Shown: positions 1-7,357 of the stretch, piece after piece
Numbering within the stretch: position 1 is the stretch's first letter
How the letters are laid out: every line of letters begins with the position of its first letter
DNA from: an uncultured Candidatus Melainabacteria bacterium
Lineage (GTDB): Bacteria > Cyanobacteriota > Vampirovibrionia > Gastranaerophilales > Gastranaerophilaceae
DNA: 13,256 nucleotides
NCBI GenBank assembly: GCA_946186335.1
Contig: CAMHMW010000037.1
Coordinates: 1 to 13,256, forward strand
Direction: 5' to 3'
The notes under the pieces: generated by a model
What the model saw: the letters and a program-made list of their open reading frames with translations, nothing else
Told to the model about the DNA's origin: nothing
Databases searched by the model: none
Translations under genes and position numbers: made by a program

Positions 1-2131
1 GTTCCGCAAGTTTCGTTCTGATAGCAGCGTGAGGACATGCTGACGCACAAATTCCGCATTGAATGCAGTTTTGTGAATTCCATTTTGGAACACGGGGTGC
101 TATTCCTCGTTTTTCAAGACATGCTGTACCCGTTGGAATTACGCCGTCAACTGACATAGCAGAAACCGGAATATCATCTCCCTTTTGTCTCATGGATGGC
201 TCAATTATTTTCTTAGCAAAATCTGTTGCATCGTCTGAAATCAACTTAACTTCATCAGCACAAGCAACACCATCTAAAGATGAAGGAATAACGACTTCTT
301 CCGTTGCGTTAACAGCCGCATCAATCAATGCAAGGTTCATGTTAACAACATCGTCACCTTTTTTCTTAAAGGTTTTCTTAGTCATTTCTTTCATACCTTC
401 AAGTGCCTGTTCAAAAGGAATAATTCCGGAAACTTTGAAGTAAGCAACCATCATAACGGTATTTGCACCTTTACCTCTTAAACCGGGTTGTTCTTTGATA
501 AGTTTTTCGGCATCTACGTTGTAGAATTTGATTTTCTTATCAATAATTGTTTTCTGCATATCACGTGTTAAGTGTGAGAATGCTTCTTCTTTTGTATATG
601 GTGAATTAAGAAGGAAAGTTCCGCCTTCTTTAATACCTTTTAACAAATCGTATCTGCCGATATAAGCGTGAGCAGAACAAGAAACAAAATCAGGTGCAGT
701 GATTAAATATGTAGATTTAATTTGTTTATCACCGAAACGTAAGTGAGAAACCGTTACACCAAATGATTTTTTAGAGTCATAAGCAAAGTATGCCTGAGCA
801 TCTTTGTTTGTATATTGACCGATAATTTTAATTGAGTTTTTGTTAGCACCAACGGTACCGTCAGAACCCAAGCCCCAGAACATACAGTTTGTTGTTCCTT
901 CAGGTTCTGTTACAATGTGTTCTGTTATCGGCAAAGATTTATGAGTCACATCATCTTCAATACCAACTGTAAATCCGTGGAAGCCGTTATTTTCAGAATG
1001 TTTGTAAATAGCATAAACCATTGACGGAGTAAATTCTTTTGAAGATAAACCGTAACGACCGCCAATAACTCTGATATTTTTACCTTCTAACGCTGCAACA
1101 ACATCAAGGAACAAAGGTTCACCGATTGAACCGGGTTCTTTTGTTCTGTCTAATACTGCAATACGTTTAACAGTAGAAGGCAATGCTTCATTGAAACGTT
1201 TTACATCAAACGGTCTGTATAATCTTACTTTAATCAAACCATATTTTGTGCCGCGTTTTGCATTCAGATATTCAATTGTTTCTTCGATAGTTTCACAACC
1301 TGAACCGATAGCAACTATAACATCTGTGGCATCAGGTGCGCCGACATAATCAAACGGATGATATTGACGTCCGGTAAGTTTAGCAACTTTATCCATATAT
1401 TCCTGAACAATATCCGGAACTGCATCATAGTATTTATTAACTGTTTCACGACCCTGGAAATATACATCGGTATTTTGAGCACCTACTTTACATACCGGTG
1501 CTTCCGGTCTTAATGCTCTTTGTCTGAATTCTTCAATATATTTCGGTTCAACTAATGATTTAATATCTTCATAAGATATTTCTTCAATTTTGTGAACTTC
1601 GTGAGAAGTTCTGAAACCGTCAAAGAACTGTAAGAACGGAACTTTTGCTTTATAAGTTGCCAAATGAGCAACAAGAGCCAAATCCATTTCTTCCTGAACG
1701 GAGTTTGCGGCTAACATTGCAAAACCTGTGTTACGGCAGCCCATAACGTCTGTATGGTCACCGAAAATAGCCAATGACTGAGCAGCCAATGCACGGGCAG
1801 CAACGTGAAATACGCAAGGTAACATTTCACCTGCAACTTTGTGCATAACAGGAATCATCAGCAATAAACCTTGTGATGCTGTGTAGGTAGAAGTTAAAGC
1901 ACCTGCTGCCAGAGAACCATGAACGGCACCTGCCGCACCTGCTTCTGACTGCATTTCTGCAACTCTTACTTCTTTGCCCCAGATATTTTCTTTGTGTTGT
2001 GAAGCCCACTCGTCAATCCATTCACCCATGGTTGAAGAAGGGGTAATCGGGTAAATTGCTGAAACTTCGCTCAAAGCATAAGCCACGTGAGCGGCAGCAT
2101 AGTTACCGTCAACTGTAATTGTTTTTGGCAT
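1..2131 (-). CDS. nifJ: Pyruvate:ferredoxin (flavodoxin) oxidoreductase, N-terminal 710 codons (cut by left edge)
   Basis: This cytoplasmic enzyme converts pyruvate and CoA to acetyl-CoA and CO2, passing electrons to ferredoxin or flavodoxin. The 710 codons seen are about 60 percent of the usual roughly 1,190-residue single-chain enzyme. The N-terminal pyrimidine-binding domain shows YPITPSST (residues 27-34) and EMQSEAGAAGAVHG (59-72); T30 and E63 match the conserved Thr and Glu that position thiamine pyrophosphate. A second transketolase-like domain and the gamma-type domain follow (GSDGTVGANKNS region). The chain ends inside the first ferredoxin motif, CIQCGICASACP, with ligands C689, C692, C695 and C699. 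The second cluster and the C-terminal TPP domain lie beyond the window. The start is set by AGGAGG six bases before ATG at 2131. The gene stands alone here, and an odd tandem 14-bp repeat lies just upstream of its ribosome site. The family call is very secure. Confidence 0.96.
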   Translation of the reverse strand, partial: MPKTITVDGNYAAAHVAYALSEVSAIYPITPSSTMGEWIDEWASQHKENIWGKEVRVAEMQSEAGAAGAVHGSLAAGALTSTYTASQGLLLMIPVMHKVAGEMLPCVFHVAARALAAQSLAIFGDHTDVMGCRNTGFAMLAANSVQEEMDLALVAHLATYKAKVPFLQFFDGFRTSHEVHKIEEISYEDIKSLVEPKYIEEFRQRALRPEAPVCKVGAQNTDVYFQGRETVNKYYDAVPDIVQEYMDKVAKLTGRQYHPFDYVGAPDATDVIVAIGSGCETIEETIEYLNAKRGTKYGLIKVRLYRPFDVKRFNEALPSTVKRIAVLDRTKEPGSIGEPLFLDVVAALEGKNIRVIGGRYGLSSKEFTPSMVYAIYKHSENNGFHGFTVGIEDDVTHKSLPITEHIVTEPEGTTNCMFWGLGSDGTVGANKNSIKIIGQYTNKDAQAYFAYDSKKSFGVTVSHLRFGDKQIKSTYLITAPDFVSCSAHAYIGRYDLLKGIKEGGTFLLNSPYTKEEAFSHLTRDMQKTIIDKKIKFYNVDAEKLIKEQPGLRGKGANTVMMVAYFKVSGIIPFEQALEGMKEMTKKTFKKKGDDVVNMNLALIDAAVNATEEVVIPSSLDGVACADEVKLISDDATDFAKKIIEPSMRQKGDDIPVSAMSVDGVIPTGTACLEKRGIAPRVPKWNSQNCIQCGICASACPHAAIRTKLAE

Positions 2132-2146
2132 ATTTGCCCTCCTTAT

Positions 2147-2174
2147 CTATAACTAAATTACTATAACTTAATTA
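2147..2174. repeat. Tandem 14-bp direct repeat in the nifJ leader
   Basis: CTATAACTAAATTA (2147-2160) is followed without a gap by CTATAACTTAATTA (2161-2174); 13 of 14 bases match. On the nifJ sense strand each copy carries TTATAG, and the second copy runs straight into the AGGAGG ribosome site. It could be a duplicated -10-like element or a paired regulator site. It could also be chance in AT-rich DNA, but exact tandem spacing next to a central metabolic gene makes it worth recording. Confidence 0.55.
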
Positions 2175-2323
2175 CAACTGTACAATTAAATAATACTACA
2201 AACATATTTCCTGACCAATTTTTATGCGTGTAAATTAATGTTACAATTTTGGGTTCTTTTTTGGGTTTTGGTTAAATTTTTGTATGTTTCTTTTTAGTAT
2301 AAAAAAGTGGAAAGGCATTATTC

Positions 2324-3754
2324 ATGAATATAAATTTATTTACCCAAAGATTTTCACCCCTGCAAAATTTAAAATCAATAAATCAGCGGAACAATAACAA
2401 CTATCAGTCAAATCCGGCAAAAGAAAATAATCTCTCTCCGTTAAAGGCGGATACTGTATCATTTGGGGCAGCAAGATTTGTCGTCAAACCGCATACAATA
2501 GGGGATGCACTTGAAGATCAGTTCACGCTGGAAACCCCACGTCTTTTGGCTATCGGGAAAGTTTATCATGCCGTATCAAAAGTGATTGCAGAGGGCAGTG
2601 ACGGAATTTTCAAAATAAGCGATAATATTGAACACCTTGTAAAAGACCCCAAAACCAGAGTCAATAAAATGATTCGCTCGGGCGATATGAAAGTTCACGA
2701 CATTCTGCGTATAACAGGATATTGCAAAGACCCGTACAACTTCGACAATCTTTTATACTGGCTAAACGAAATGGAAAGTTGTCGTTATGTACTTGATAAA
2801 GTTCCAATGCAAATGAACAAACTGATAAAAAGAGGTTACATTCCGACAGAAGAAGAAAATATAATTATGTCTTATCTTTCTAACCCGAAAGATAAAGAGT
2901 TAAATAAACATATTCTTCCATATTTTGAAGAAAAAGGTTATTATTTACCAGAAGTCAAAAAATTACTCGCAGATTTAAAACAACTTGACCATATTCCGTC
3001 CCATGATGAATTTTACGAAGAATTTGGGAAAGTCAACAAAAAAGTTCCTGATTTGGATATAAGATTAAACCCGGATATGATAACTCCCGCTCAAATCAAA
3101 AAACTTCCGGAAGAATACAGGTATTGTATCAGCAAACCGCAGGGTTCCGGATACGAAGATATACAAATGAGATTTGTAAGAAGTTACGTTAAAGAATCTT
3201 CAAACCAAATTCCGCACGAAATGATTATACTGTTCGGCGAAAATTACCGTAAATCAAAAAGCAGGGAATCCCATTTTGTATATTCTCACCTGAGAAAATT
3301 TAAAGAACTCGGTGTAAAAAGATTTTTTGATAACGACAAATACGACAGTTTAACTTCAAAAGCAAAAAATTATGTTGAACTTATTGAAGAAATGTTCCAC
3401 GGTAAAATTTCAAGAAAAGAATTTCTCAACGGGAAAAATAAAGATTTTCTCGGGTCTAAAAAGACAATAGACATATCTTTTAATGAAAATGACGAATTAC
3501 TTTTAGACGGATACTTTGAAGGTTTGCTAAAAGAAATCGGTAAGCCGTATTCCAAGGCAATAAGCAAAACAGCGAAAGATAAACGTAAACCGCTGAAAGA
3601 TGCACTAAAAGCCGACCGTGAAAAAATCAAGGAAATTCGCAAAGGACTGAAAGAAACAGTCGAAGCATATAACAGCGGAAATGCTTTCAGATACAACGAA
3701 CCGACACCAAAGGGTAAACGAACAAAAAACAAAAAAATTGACACAGAAGTTTAG
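2324..3754 (+). CDS. Tagged protein with a divergent RelA/SpoT-like domain (tentative)
   Basis: This 476-residue protein has no signal peptide or membrane segment and is probably cytoplasmic. Residues 1-42 are polar and Asn-rich and lead into DTVSFGAARF (43-52), a short tag of the type found on the neighbour at 5785. Three blocks resemble the RelA/SpoT (p)ppGpp-synthetase fold. HDILRITGYCKD (125-136) looks like the family's D-x-x-R-x-T segment. KPQGSGYEDIQ (271-281) looks like its GY-x-D/S substrate loop. HEMIILFG (298-305) followed by ESHFVYSHLRKF (315-326) looks like its E-I-Q plus H-x-x-Y end. An insert of about 90 residues separates the first two blocks, the usual R-x-K-S loop is not obvious, and E-I-Q reads E-M-I, so activity is uncertain. 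The C-terminus (406-471) is Lys-rich and helical. The start has GGAAAGG eight bases upstream. The gene call is secure; the domain call is inference. Confidence 0.9.
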   Translation: MNINLFTQRFSPLQNLKSINQRNNNNYQSNPAKENNLSPLKADTVSFGAARFVVKPHTIGDALEDQFTLETPRLLAIGKVYHAVSKVIAEGSDGIFKISDNIEHLVKDPKTRVNKMIRSGDMKVHDILRITGYCKDPYNFDNLLYWLNEMESCRYVLDKVPMQMNKLIKRGYIPTEEENIIMSYLSNPKDKELNKHILPYFEEKGYYLPEVKKLLADLKQLDHIPSHDEFYEEFGKVNKKVPDLDIRLNPDMITPAQIKKLPEEYRYCISKPQGSGYEDIQMRFVRSYVKESSNQIPHEMIILFGENYRKSKSRESHFVYSHLRKFKELGVKRFFDNDKYDSLTSKAKNYVELIEEMFHGKISRKEFLNGKNKDFLGSKKTIDISFNENDELLLDGYFEGLLKEIGKPYSKAISKTAKDKRKPLKDALKADREKIKEIRKGLKETVEAYNSGNAFRYNEPTPKGKRTKNKKIDTEV

Positions 3755-3756
3755 AA

Positions 3757-3787
3757 AAAAAAGGAAGGATTAAATCCTTCCTTTTTT
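3757..3787. terminator. Bidirectional rho-independent terminator between the 2324 gene and thrS
   Basis: A perfect 14-bp stem (3757-3770 with 3774-3787; core AAGGAAGGAT / ATCCTTCCTT) closes a TAA loop. The A-run on one side and T-run on the other give a U-tract in both directions, so one hairpin can end both convergent transcripts. It begins two bases after the stop at 3752-3754 and abuts the thrS stop codon at 3788-3790 directly. Confidence 0.88.
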
Positions 3788-5587
3788 CTAGGCATCCTGA
3801 GATGCAAAAGATTTATTCGCCTTAGTTTTTACCTCTTCGAGTATTTTTTCAATGAATTCATCAATTTTAAATACTCCGATTTGCCCGATTCCTCTTGCAC
3901 GAACAGCAACAGAGTCTGCTTCAATCTCCTTATCCCCGATTACACAAACATAAGGAATTTTCTTATCCTGCAAACTCTCTCTTATTTTATAGTTCATACT
4001 TTCGGAACGATCATCAAGGTTAACACGAATACCTGCTTTTCTCATTTTCTTGTAAACTTCTTCTGCGAAATCAACGTGTTTTTCGTTTGAAATCGGAACA
4101 ATGTTTACCTGAGTCGGAGCAAGCCATGTCGGGAAAGCACCTGCATAGTGTTCTATAAGAATACCATGGAATCTTTCCATTGAACCGAAAATTACGCGGT
4201 GTAACATAAGGGGAGTCTTTAACTGACCGTCTTTATCCTGATACTTAATATCAAATCTTGCAGGCAAGTTGAAGTCTAACTGAATTGTTGCACATTGCCA
4301 TGTTCTTCCGATAGCATCTTTGACTTTGAAGTCAATTTTCGGACCGTAGAAAGCACCGTCACCTTCATTTATGTCATATTTCATTCCGCGGCGTTCCATT
4401 GCTTCTTTCAAGCCTGCTTCCGCCTTATTCCAATTTTCTATTTCACCTACAAAACTTTCGGGACGGGTTGAGAGTTCAACTTCAAATTCCATATTAAATA
4501 TCGCCATAGTATCGGCAACAAAATCAATAATATCGTTAATTTCATCAACTAACTGTTCGGGGGTACAGAAGATATGAGCATCATCCTGAGTAAAGCCCTG
4601 TACACGGGTTAAGCCTGATAAAGCACCCGATTTTTCTTTACGGTAAACCGTACCGAGTTCAGCCATACGCAGCGGCAAAGAACGGTATGAATATCTGTTT
4701 GCCTGATAAATCAAGATATGAAACGGACAATTCATCGGTTTTACAACATATTGCGCATCAGAATCTTCATCCTTTTGAACAAAGAACATATTTTCTTTGT
4801 AATGATCCATGTGCCCTGATATTTCCCAAAGAGTTGATTTTGCAATTTGCGGAGTATTTACAATAACGTAACCGCGTTTTCTGTGTTCTTCTCTCCAGTA
4901 GTTTTCAATTTGTTCTCTGACACAAGCCAAATTCGGGTGCCACAATACAAGTCCGCCGCCAAGTTCTTCTCTGGTAGAGAAAAGGTCAAGTTTTGTACCA
5001 AGTTTTCTGTGGTCACGTTTTTCGGCTTCTTCCAAAAATGTCAGATAAGCCTGTAAATCCTCTTTATTCCAATATGCAGTTGCATAAATTCTCTGGAGCA
5101 TCTTATTCTTCTCATTACCTCTCCAATACGCACCCGCAACCTTTAAGAGTTTAAATGCGTTGGCTTTAATATATGAAGTATTCGGAAGGTGAGGTCCTGC
5201 ACAAAGATCATTAAACAAAGCATTTCCGTCTTTATCTTTTGTTATGTATAAAGTCGGATTATCGTTTCTGTGTTCTTCCAGAAGTTCTGCCTTGTAAATT
5301 TCGCCCTGCGCCTTAAATTCATCAATTTGAGCCTGCACATCAGGAATTTCATAACGTTCAAATGTAAGATTTTGTTTAACTATTTCTTTCATTTTTTCTT
5401 CAATTTTCGTTAAATCGTCTTCTGTGAACGCATGTCCGTCAGTTAAATCAAAATCATAGTAAAAACCGTCAGCAGTTGATGGCCCGATGGCTAACTTTGC
5501 CGAGGGAAACAAGCTTTGAACGGCTTGTGCCATGATGTGTGAGGTTGAGTGTCTTAAAATACTCAAAGTTTCGTTGTTCTTTTCCAT
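3788..5587 (-). CDS. thrS: Threonyl-tRNA synthetase lacking the N-terminal TGS domain
   Basis: This class II synthetase charges tRNA-Thr and clears mischarged Ser-tRNA-Thr in the cytoplasm. At 599 residues it is about 40 shorter than the 642-residue E. coli enzyme, and the shortage is at the N-terminus: residue 13 aligns with the start of the editing domain, so the TGS domain is absent. Editing residues are intact (H13 and H17 in HSTSH; C129 and H133 in CAGPH). Catalytic zinc ligands are C287 (KPMNCPFH), H338 (DDAHIF) and H463 (MLHR). The anticodon-binding domain (about 490-590) contains GDKE (551-554). An AAAGGA ribosome site precedes ATG at 5587, and a good promoter with a structured leader lies upstream, so a missed upstream start is unlikely. 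It is transcribed alone and ends on a shared hairpin. Identity is certain; whether TGS loss is lineage-wide is inference. Confidence 0.98.
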   Translation of the reverse strand: MEKNNETLSILRHSTSHIMAQAVQSLFPSAKLAIGPSTADGFYYDFDLTDGHAFTEDDLTKIEEKMKEIVKQNLTFERYEIPDVQAQIDEFKAQGEIYKAELLEEHRNDNPTLYITKDKDGNALFNDLCAGPHLPNTSYIKANAFKLLKVAGAYWRGNEKNKMLQRIYATAYWNKEDLQAYLTFLEEAEKRDHRKLGTKLDLFSTREELGGGLVLWHPNLACVREQIENYWREEHRKRGYVIVNTPQIAKSTLWEISGHMDHYKENMFFVQKDEDSDAQYVVKPMNCPFHILIYQANRYSYRSLPLRMAELGTVYRKEKSGALSGLTRVQGFTQDDAHIFCTPEQLVDEINDIIDFVADTMAIFNMEFEVELSTRPESFVGEIENWNKAEAGLKEAMERRGMKYDINEGDGAFYGPKIDFKVKDAIGRTWQCATIQLDFNLPARFDIKYQDKDGQLKTPLMLHRVIFGSMERFHGILIEHYAGAFPTWLAPTQVNIVPISNEKHVDFAEEVYKKMRKAGIRVNLDDRSESMNYKIRESLQDKKIPYVCVIGDKEIEADSVAVRARGIGQIGVFKIDEFIEKILEEVKTKANKSFASQDA

Positions 5588-5620
5588 TTTCTATCCTTTC
5601 TCTTTTAGGGCAGAAATCAT

Positions 5621-5677
5621 AAGCAAAAACACTTGCTTACAATTGGGCAAATCTGAAATTTACCCCGCCCGGGGCGG
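5621..5677 (-). promoter_or_regulatory. Structured thrS leader: three consecutive hairpins
   Basis: In the thrS mRNA sense the leader folds in order. First is a GC-rich palindrome, CCGCCC-C-GGGCGG (5677-5665). Next is GGGUAAAU-UUCAG-AUUUGCCC (5665-5645), with one U-G pair. Last is UAAGCAA-GUGUUU-UUGCUUA (5640-5621), a perfect 7-bp stem. The hairpins sit between the promoter and the ribosome site. Several bacteria control thrS translation through leader structures, and the third loop contains UGU, a Thr anticodon triplet. It is too short for a T-box and I see no T-box bulge, so any control mechanism is unproven. Confidence 0.55.
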
Positions 5678-5701
5678 ATCCCCCTAACTAATAACATAAT
5701 T

Positions 5702-5729
5702 ATTATAATACAAAAGTTTTTGGTAGCAA
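5702..5729 (-). promoter_or_regulatory. Promoter of thrS
   Basis: On the minus strand TTGCTA (5729-5724) and a perfect TATAAT (5707-5702) are separated by 16 bp. Transcription would begin near 5695, giving a leader of about 108 nt before the thrS ATG. Confidence 0.7.
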
Positions 5730-5784
5730 AAAATATTTTTTTCTGATTTTATATGAAACATAATACACTATCAGGAGAAAAATT

Positions 5785-6156
5785 ATGCAGTCAAATTTAA
5801 CGGTTACAGGTTATAATCCGGCATTCGGAATTAAAACTAATAAAGACTTTATAAAAGCGGTACACAATTATTACAGCGGAGTTGAATACAGACCGTGGAG
5901 AGCAAAAATCTTTGATAAAAGAGTTATAGAAGCGGATGAAAAGCTCGGTTATGATGATTTTGAACTCGTTTATAAAATGGGAAGATTTAACAGCGGGAAT
6001 ACGCACTCTTTATATGCGGTAAAAGAGGGAATGGAGCCTGTTTTAATTGCTCAGAAAGACCAATTGAGAAAATTAATTGAAAAGTTCAGATATCTGAATA
6101 AACATGAACTTTACACAAAAATTCATAAAGCACAGGTTGAACAAGGGCTTAAATAA
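5785..6156 (+). CDS. Small orphan protein with Phe-Gly N-terminal tag
   Basis: I do not recognise this 123-residue protein. It has no signal peptide or membrane span. The N-terminus carries TGYNPAFGIKT (8-18), similar in style to DTVSFGA on the 2324 protein. The rest looks like a compact alpha/beta domain: aromatic-rich YYSGVEYRPWRAKIFDK (29-45), a likely strand LYAVKEGMEPVLIAQKD (76-92), and a Lys-rich C-terminal helix (93-120). The start is firm, with AGGAG six bases before ATG. It is divergent from thrS, and its last eight bases overlap the 3' end of the convergent flavoprotein gene. No terminator is visible, so its transcript may run antisense into that gene. The gene is real by ribosome site and composition; function is unknown. 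Confidence 0.8.
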   Translation: MQSNLTVTGYNPAFGIKTNKDFIKAVHNYYSGVEYRPWRAKIFDKRVIEADEKLGYDDFELVYKMGRFNSGNTHSLYAVKEGMEPVLIAQKDQLRKLIEKFRYLNKHELYTKIHKAQVEQGLK

Positions 6157-7357
6157 ATTTTTCAATTATACTCTGAGATACGACATAACCCGTTGCCCAG
6201 CAGTTTTGCAGATTAAAACCTCCGCAAAAACCGTCAATATCAAGAACCTCCCCGCAGAAGTACAAACCCGAATATTTCTTAGAAGCAAGAGTTTTCGGAT
6301 TAATTTCTTTTAAATCAACCCCTCCGCAAGTTACGACTTCACTATCGGGGATTTTTCCCGTAACGGTTATTTTATAATTTTTCAGATTGTTAAAAATCAA
6401 ATCTCTGGTTTTTCCGTCAATTTTGTGACACATGGTTTCAGAATTTAACCCGAGTGATTTCAGGTAAAATTCCGCAAAGGATTTTGGAACAAATTGCCCC
6501 AGCAGATTTTTTATTTCTTTATGAGAATTTTTATCCAAAAATTCCTGCGGGTTAAGTTTTTGGTCAATAAACTCAAATTCAAGTTGATAAGGAAATTCTT
6601 TTCTCGCATCAATTGATGACAGTGTATAAACCAACGGACCGGAAATACCTTTATGGGTAAAAAGAATATCGCCGGAGAATTTTGCGCATTTAACATTTTT
6701 CAGACTAACCCCCGAAAGACCGGAATAATCATCCTTTGTTATCAGACCAACAAGCGATTTTGTCGGGGGAATAATGTTTATATCAAGATTTTTCAAAATT
6801 TCATACGATTTTCCGCCGGTTGCAACTACAACATTATCAAATAAATATTCACCTTTATCCGTAAATATCTTATAACTATTTACCCCCTCGGACATTCCCA
6901 CCAGAGGAGGGGAAAGTACCGGCGAAGCCGTGGCAGGGGGCAGAATATTGGTAACCTTTTCTCGAATATATTTTACCCCTTTTAATACTCTCAAAAATTT
7001 ATCTCTGACATCAGCCGATGAATTTGATGTCGGAAAAATTCTGTTATCTTCCCTTACATAAGTTTCAACCCCTATACTTTTGAAAAATTCAACCGTATCA
7101 GATGTCCCGAAACGGGAAAATACCGAATATAAAAACTTTTCTCCTCTGGGATAATTTTTTGCGAGTTCTTTGAAATCATACTCTGCAAAAGCCAAATTAC
7201 ACTTACCCCCGCCTGTTGGAAGCAATGTTTTCAATAGTTCACCTTTATCAAAAATTGTGATAGAAAAGCCCTCATCAAGTAAAAATTTTGCACAAATACA
7301 ACCTGCCGGACCTCCGCCGATTACGGCTATCCGCTTAGAAATCAACTCTTGTGCCAT
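6149..7357 (-). CDS. HI0933/YhiN-family NAD(P)/FAD-dependent oxidoreductase with an in-frame palindromic insert
   Basis: This is a predicted soluble flavoprotein of a family (E. coli YhiN, H. influenzae HI0933, BaiN-like) whose physiological substrate is mostly unknown. From ATG at 7357 it has 402 residues. The FAD dinucleotide motif is VIGGGPAG (12-19), then GGGKCN (49-54), ATGG (179-182), THKGISGP (234-241) and the family C-terminal signature GLYFCGEV...GFCGGFNLQ (364-384). Residues 139-159 are an extra Pro-rich stretch between two strands where E. coli YhiN has none; it is encoded by a GC-rich repeat-like sequence. An upstream in-frame ATG at 7402 would add 15 residues unlike the family and lie deeper in folK, so 7357 is preferred, although no strong ribosome site precedes it. 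It overlaps folK by 23 bp, suggesting coupled translation. Confidence 0.9.
   Translation of the reverse strand: MAQELISKRIAVIGGGPAGCICAKFLLDEGFSITIFDKGELLKTLLPTGGGKCNLAFAEYDFKELAKNYPRGEKFLYSVFSRFGTSDTVEFFKSIGVETYVREDNRIFPTSNSSADVRDKFLRVLKGVKYIREKVTNILPPATASPVLSPPLVGMSEGVNSYKIFTDKGEYLFDNVVVATGGKSYEILKNLDINIIPPTKSLVGLITKDDYSGLSGVSLKNVKCAKFSGDILFTHKGISGPLVYTLSSIDARKEFPYQLEFEFIDQKLNPQEFLDKNSHKEIKNLLGQFVPKSFAEFYLKSLGLNSETMCHKIDGKTRDLIFNNLKNYKITVTGKIPDSEVVTCGGVDLKEINPKTLASKKYSGLYFCGEVLDIDGFCGGFNLQNCWATGYVVSQSIIEKFI
6883..6940. repeat. 58-bp GC-rich imperfect palindromic element inside the flavoprotein gene
   Basis: The sequence is bounded by CCCCCT (6883-6888) and AGGGGG (6935-6940), exact inverted copies. 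Inside is a perfect CGGC-GAA-GCCG hairpin (6920-6930) and an imperfect TTCCC...GGGAA arm (6894-6913). It is far richer in G+C than its surroundings, is read in frame, and encodes a Pro-rich loop absent from homologues I can recall. The shape fits a small non-autonomous palindromic repeat. No second full copy is in the window, so the repeat call is inference. Confidence 0.6.

Noticed and set aside
63..443. A 126-codon plus-strand open frame
   Set aside because: It lies wholly inside nifJ on the other strand, over a part whose protein sequence is clearly conserved.
2245..2275. Repeated TTTTGGGTT-like words upstream of the 2324 gene
   Set aside because: Low-complexity T/G text with irregular spacing; no promoter with acceptable spacing or hairpin could be built from it.
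3370..3744. A 124-codon minus-strand open frame opposite the 476-residue gene
   Set aside because: It is hydrophobic Ser/Leu/Phe-rich text arising as the complement of a Lys/Glu-rich coding region, with no ribosome site.
5588..5695. T-box riboswitch for thrS
   Set aside because: The leader is too short, I found no T-box consensus, and there is no terminator/antiterminator pair with a U-run.
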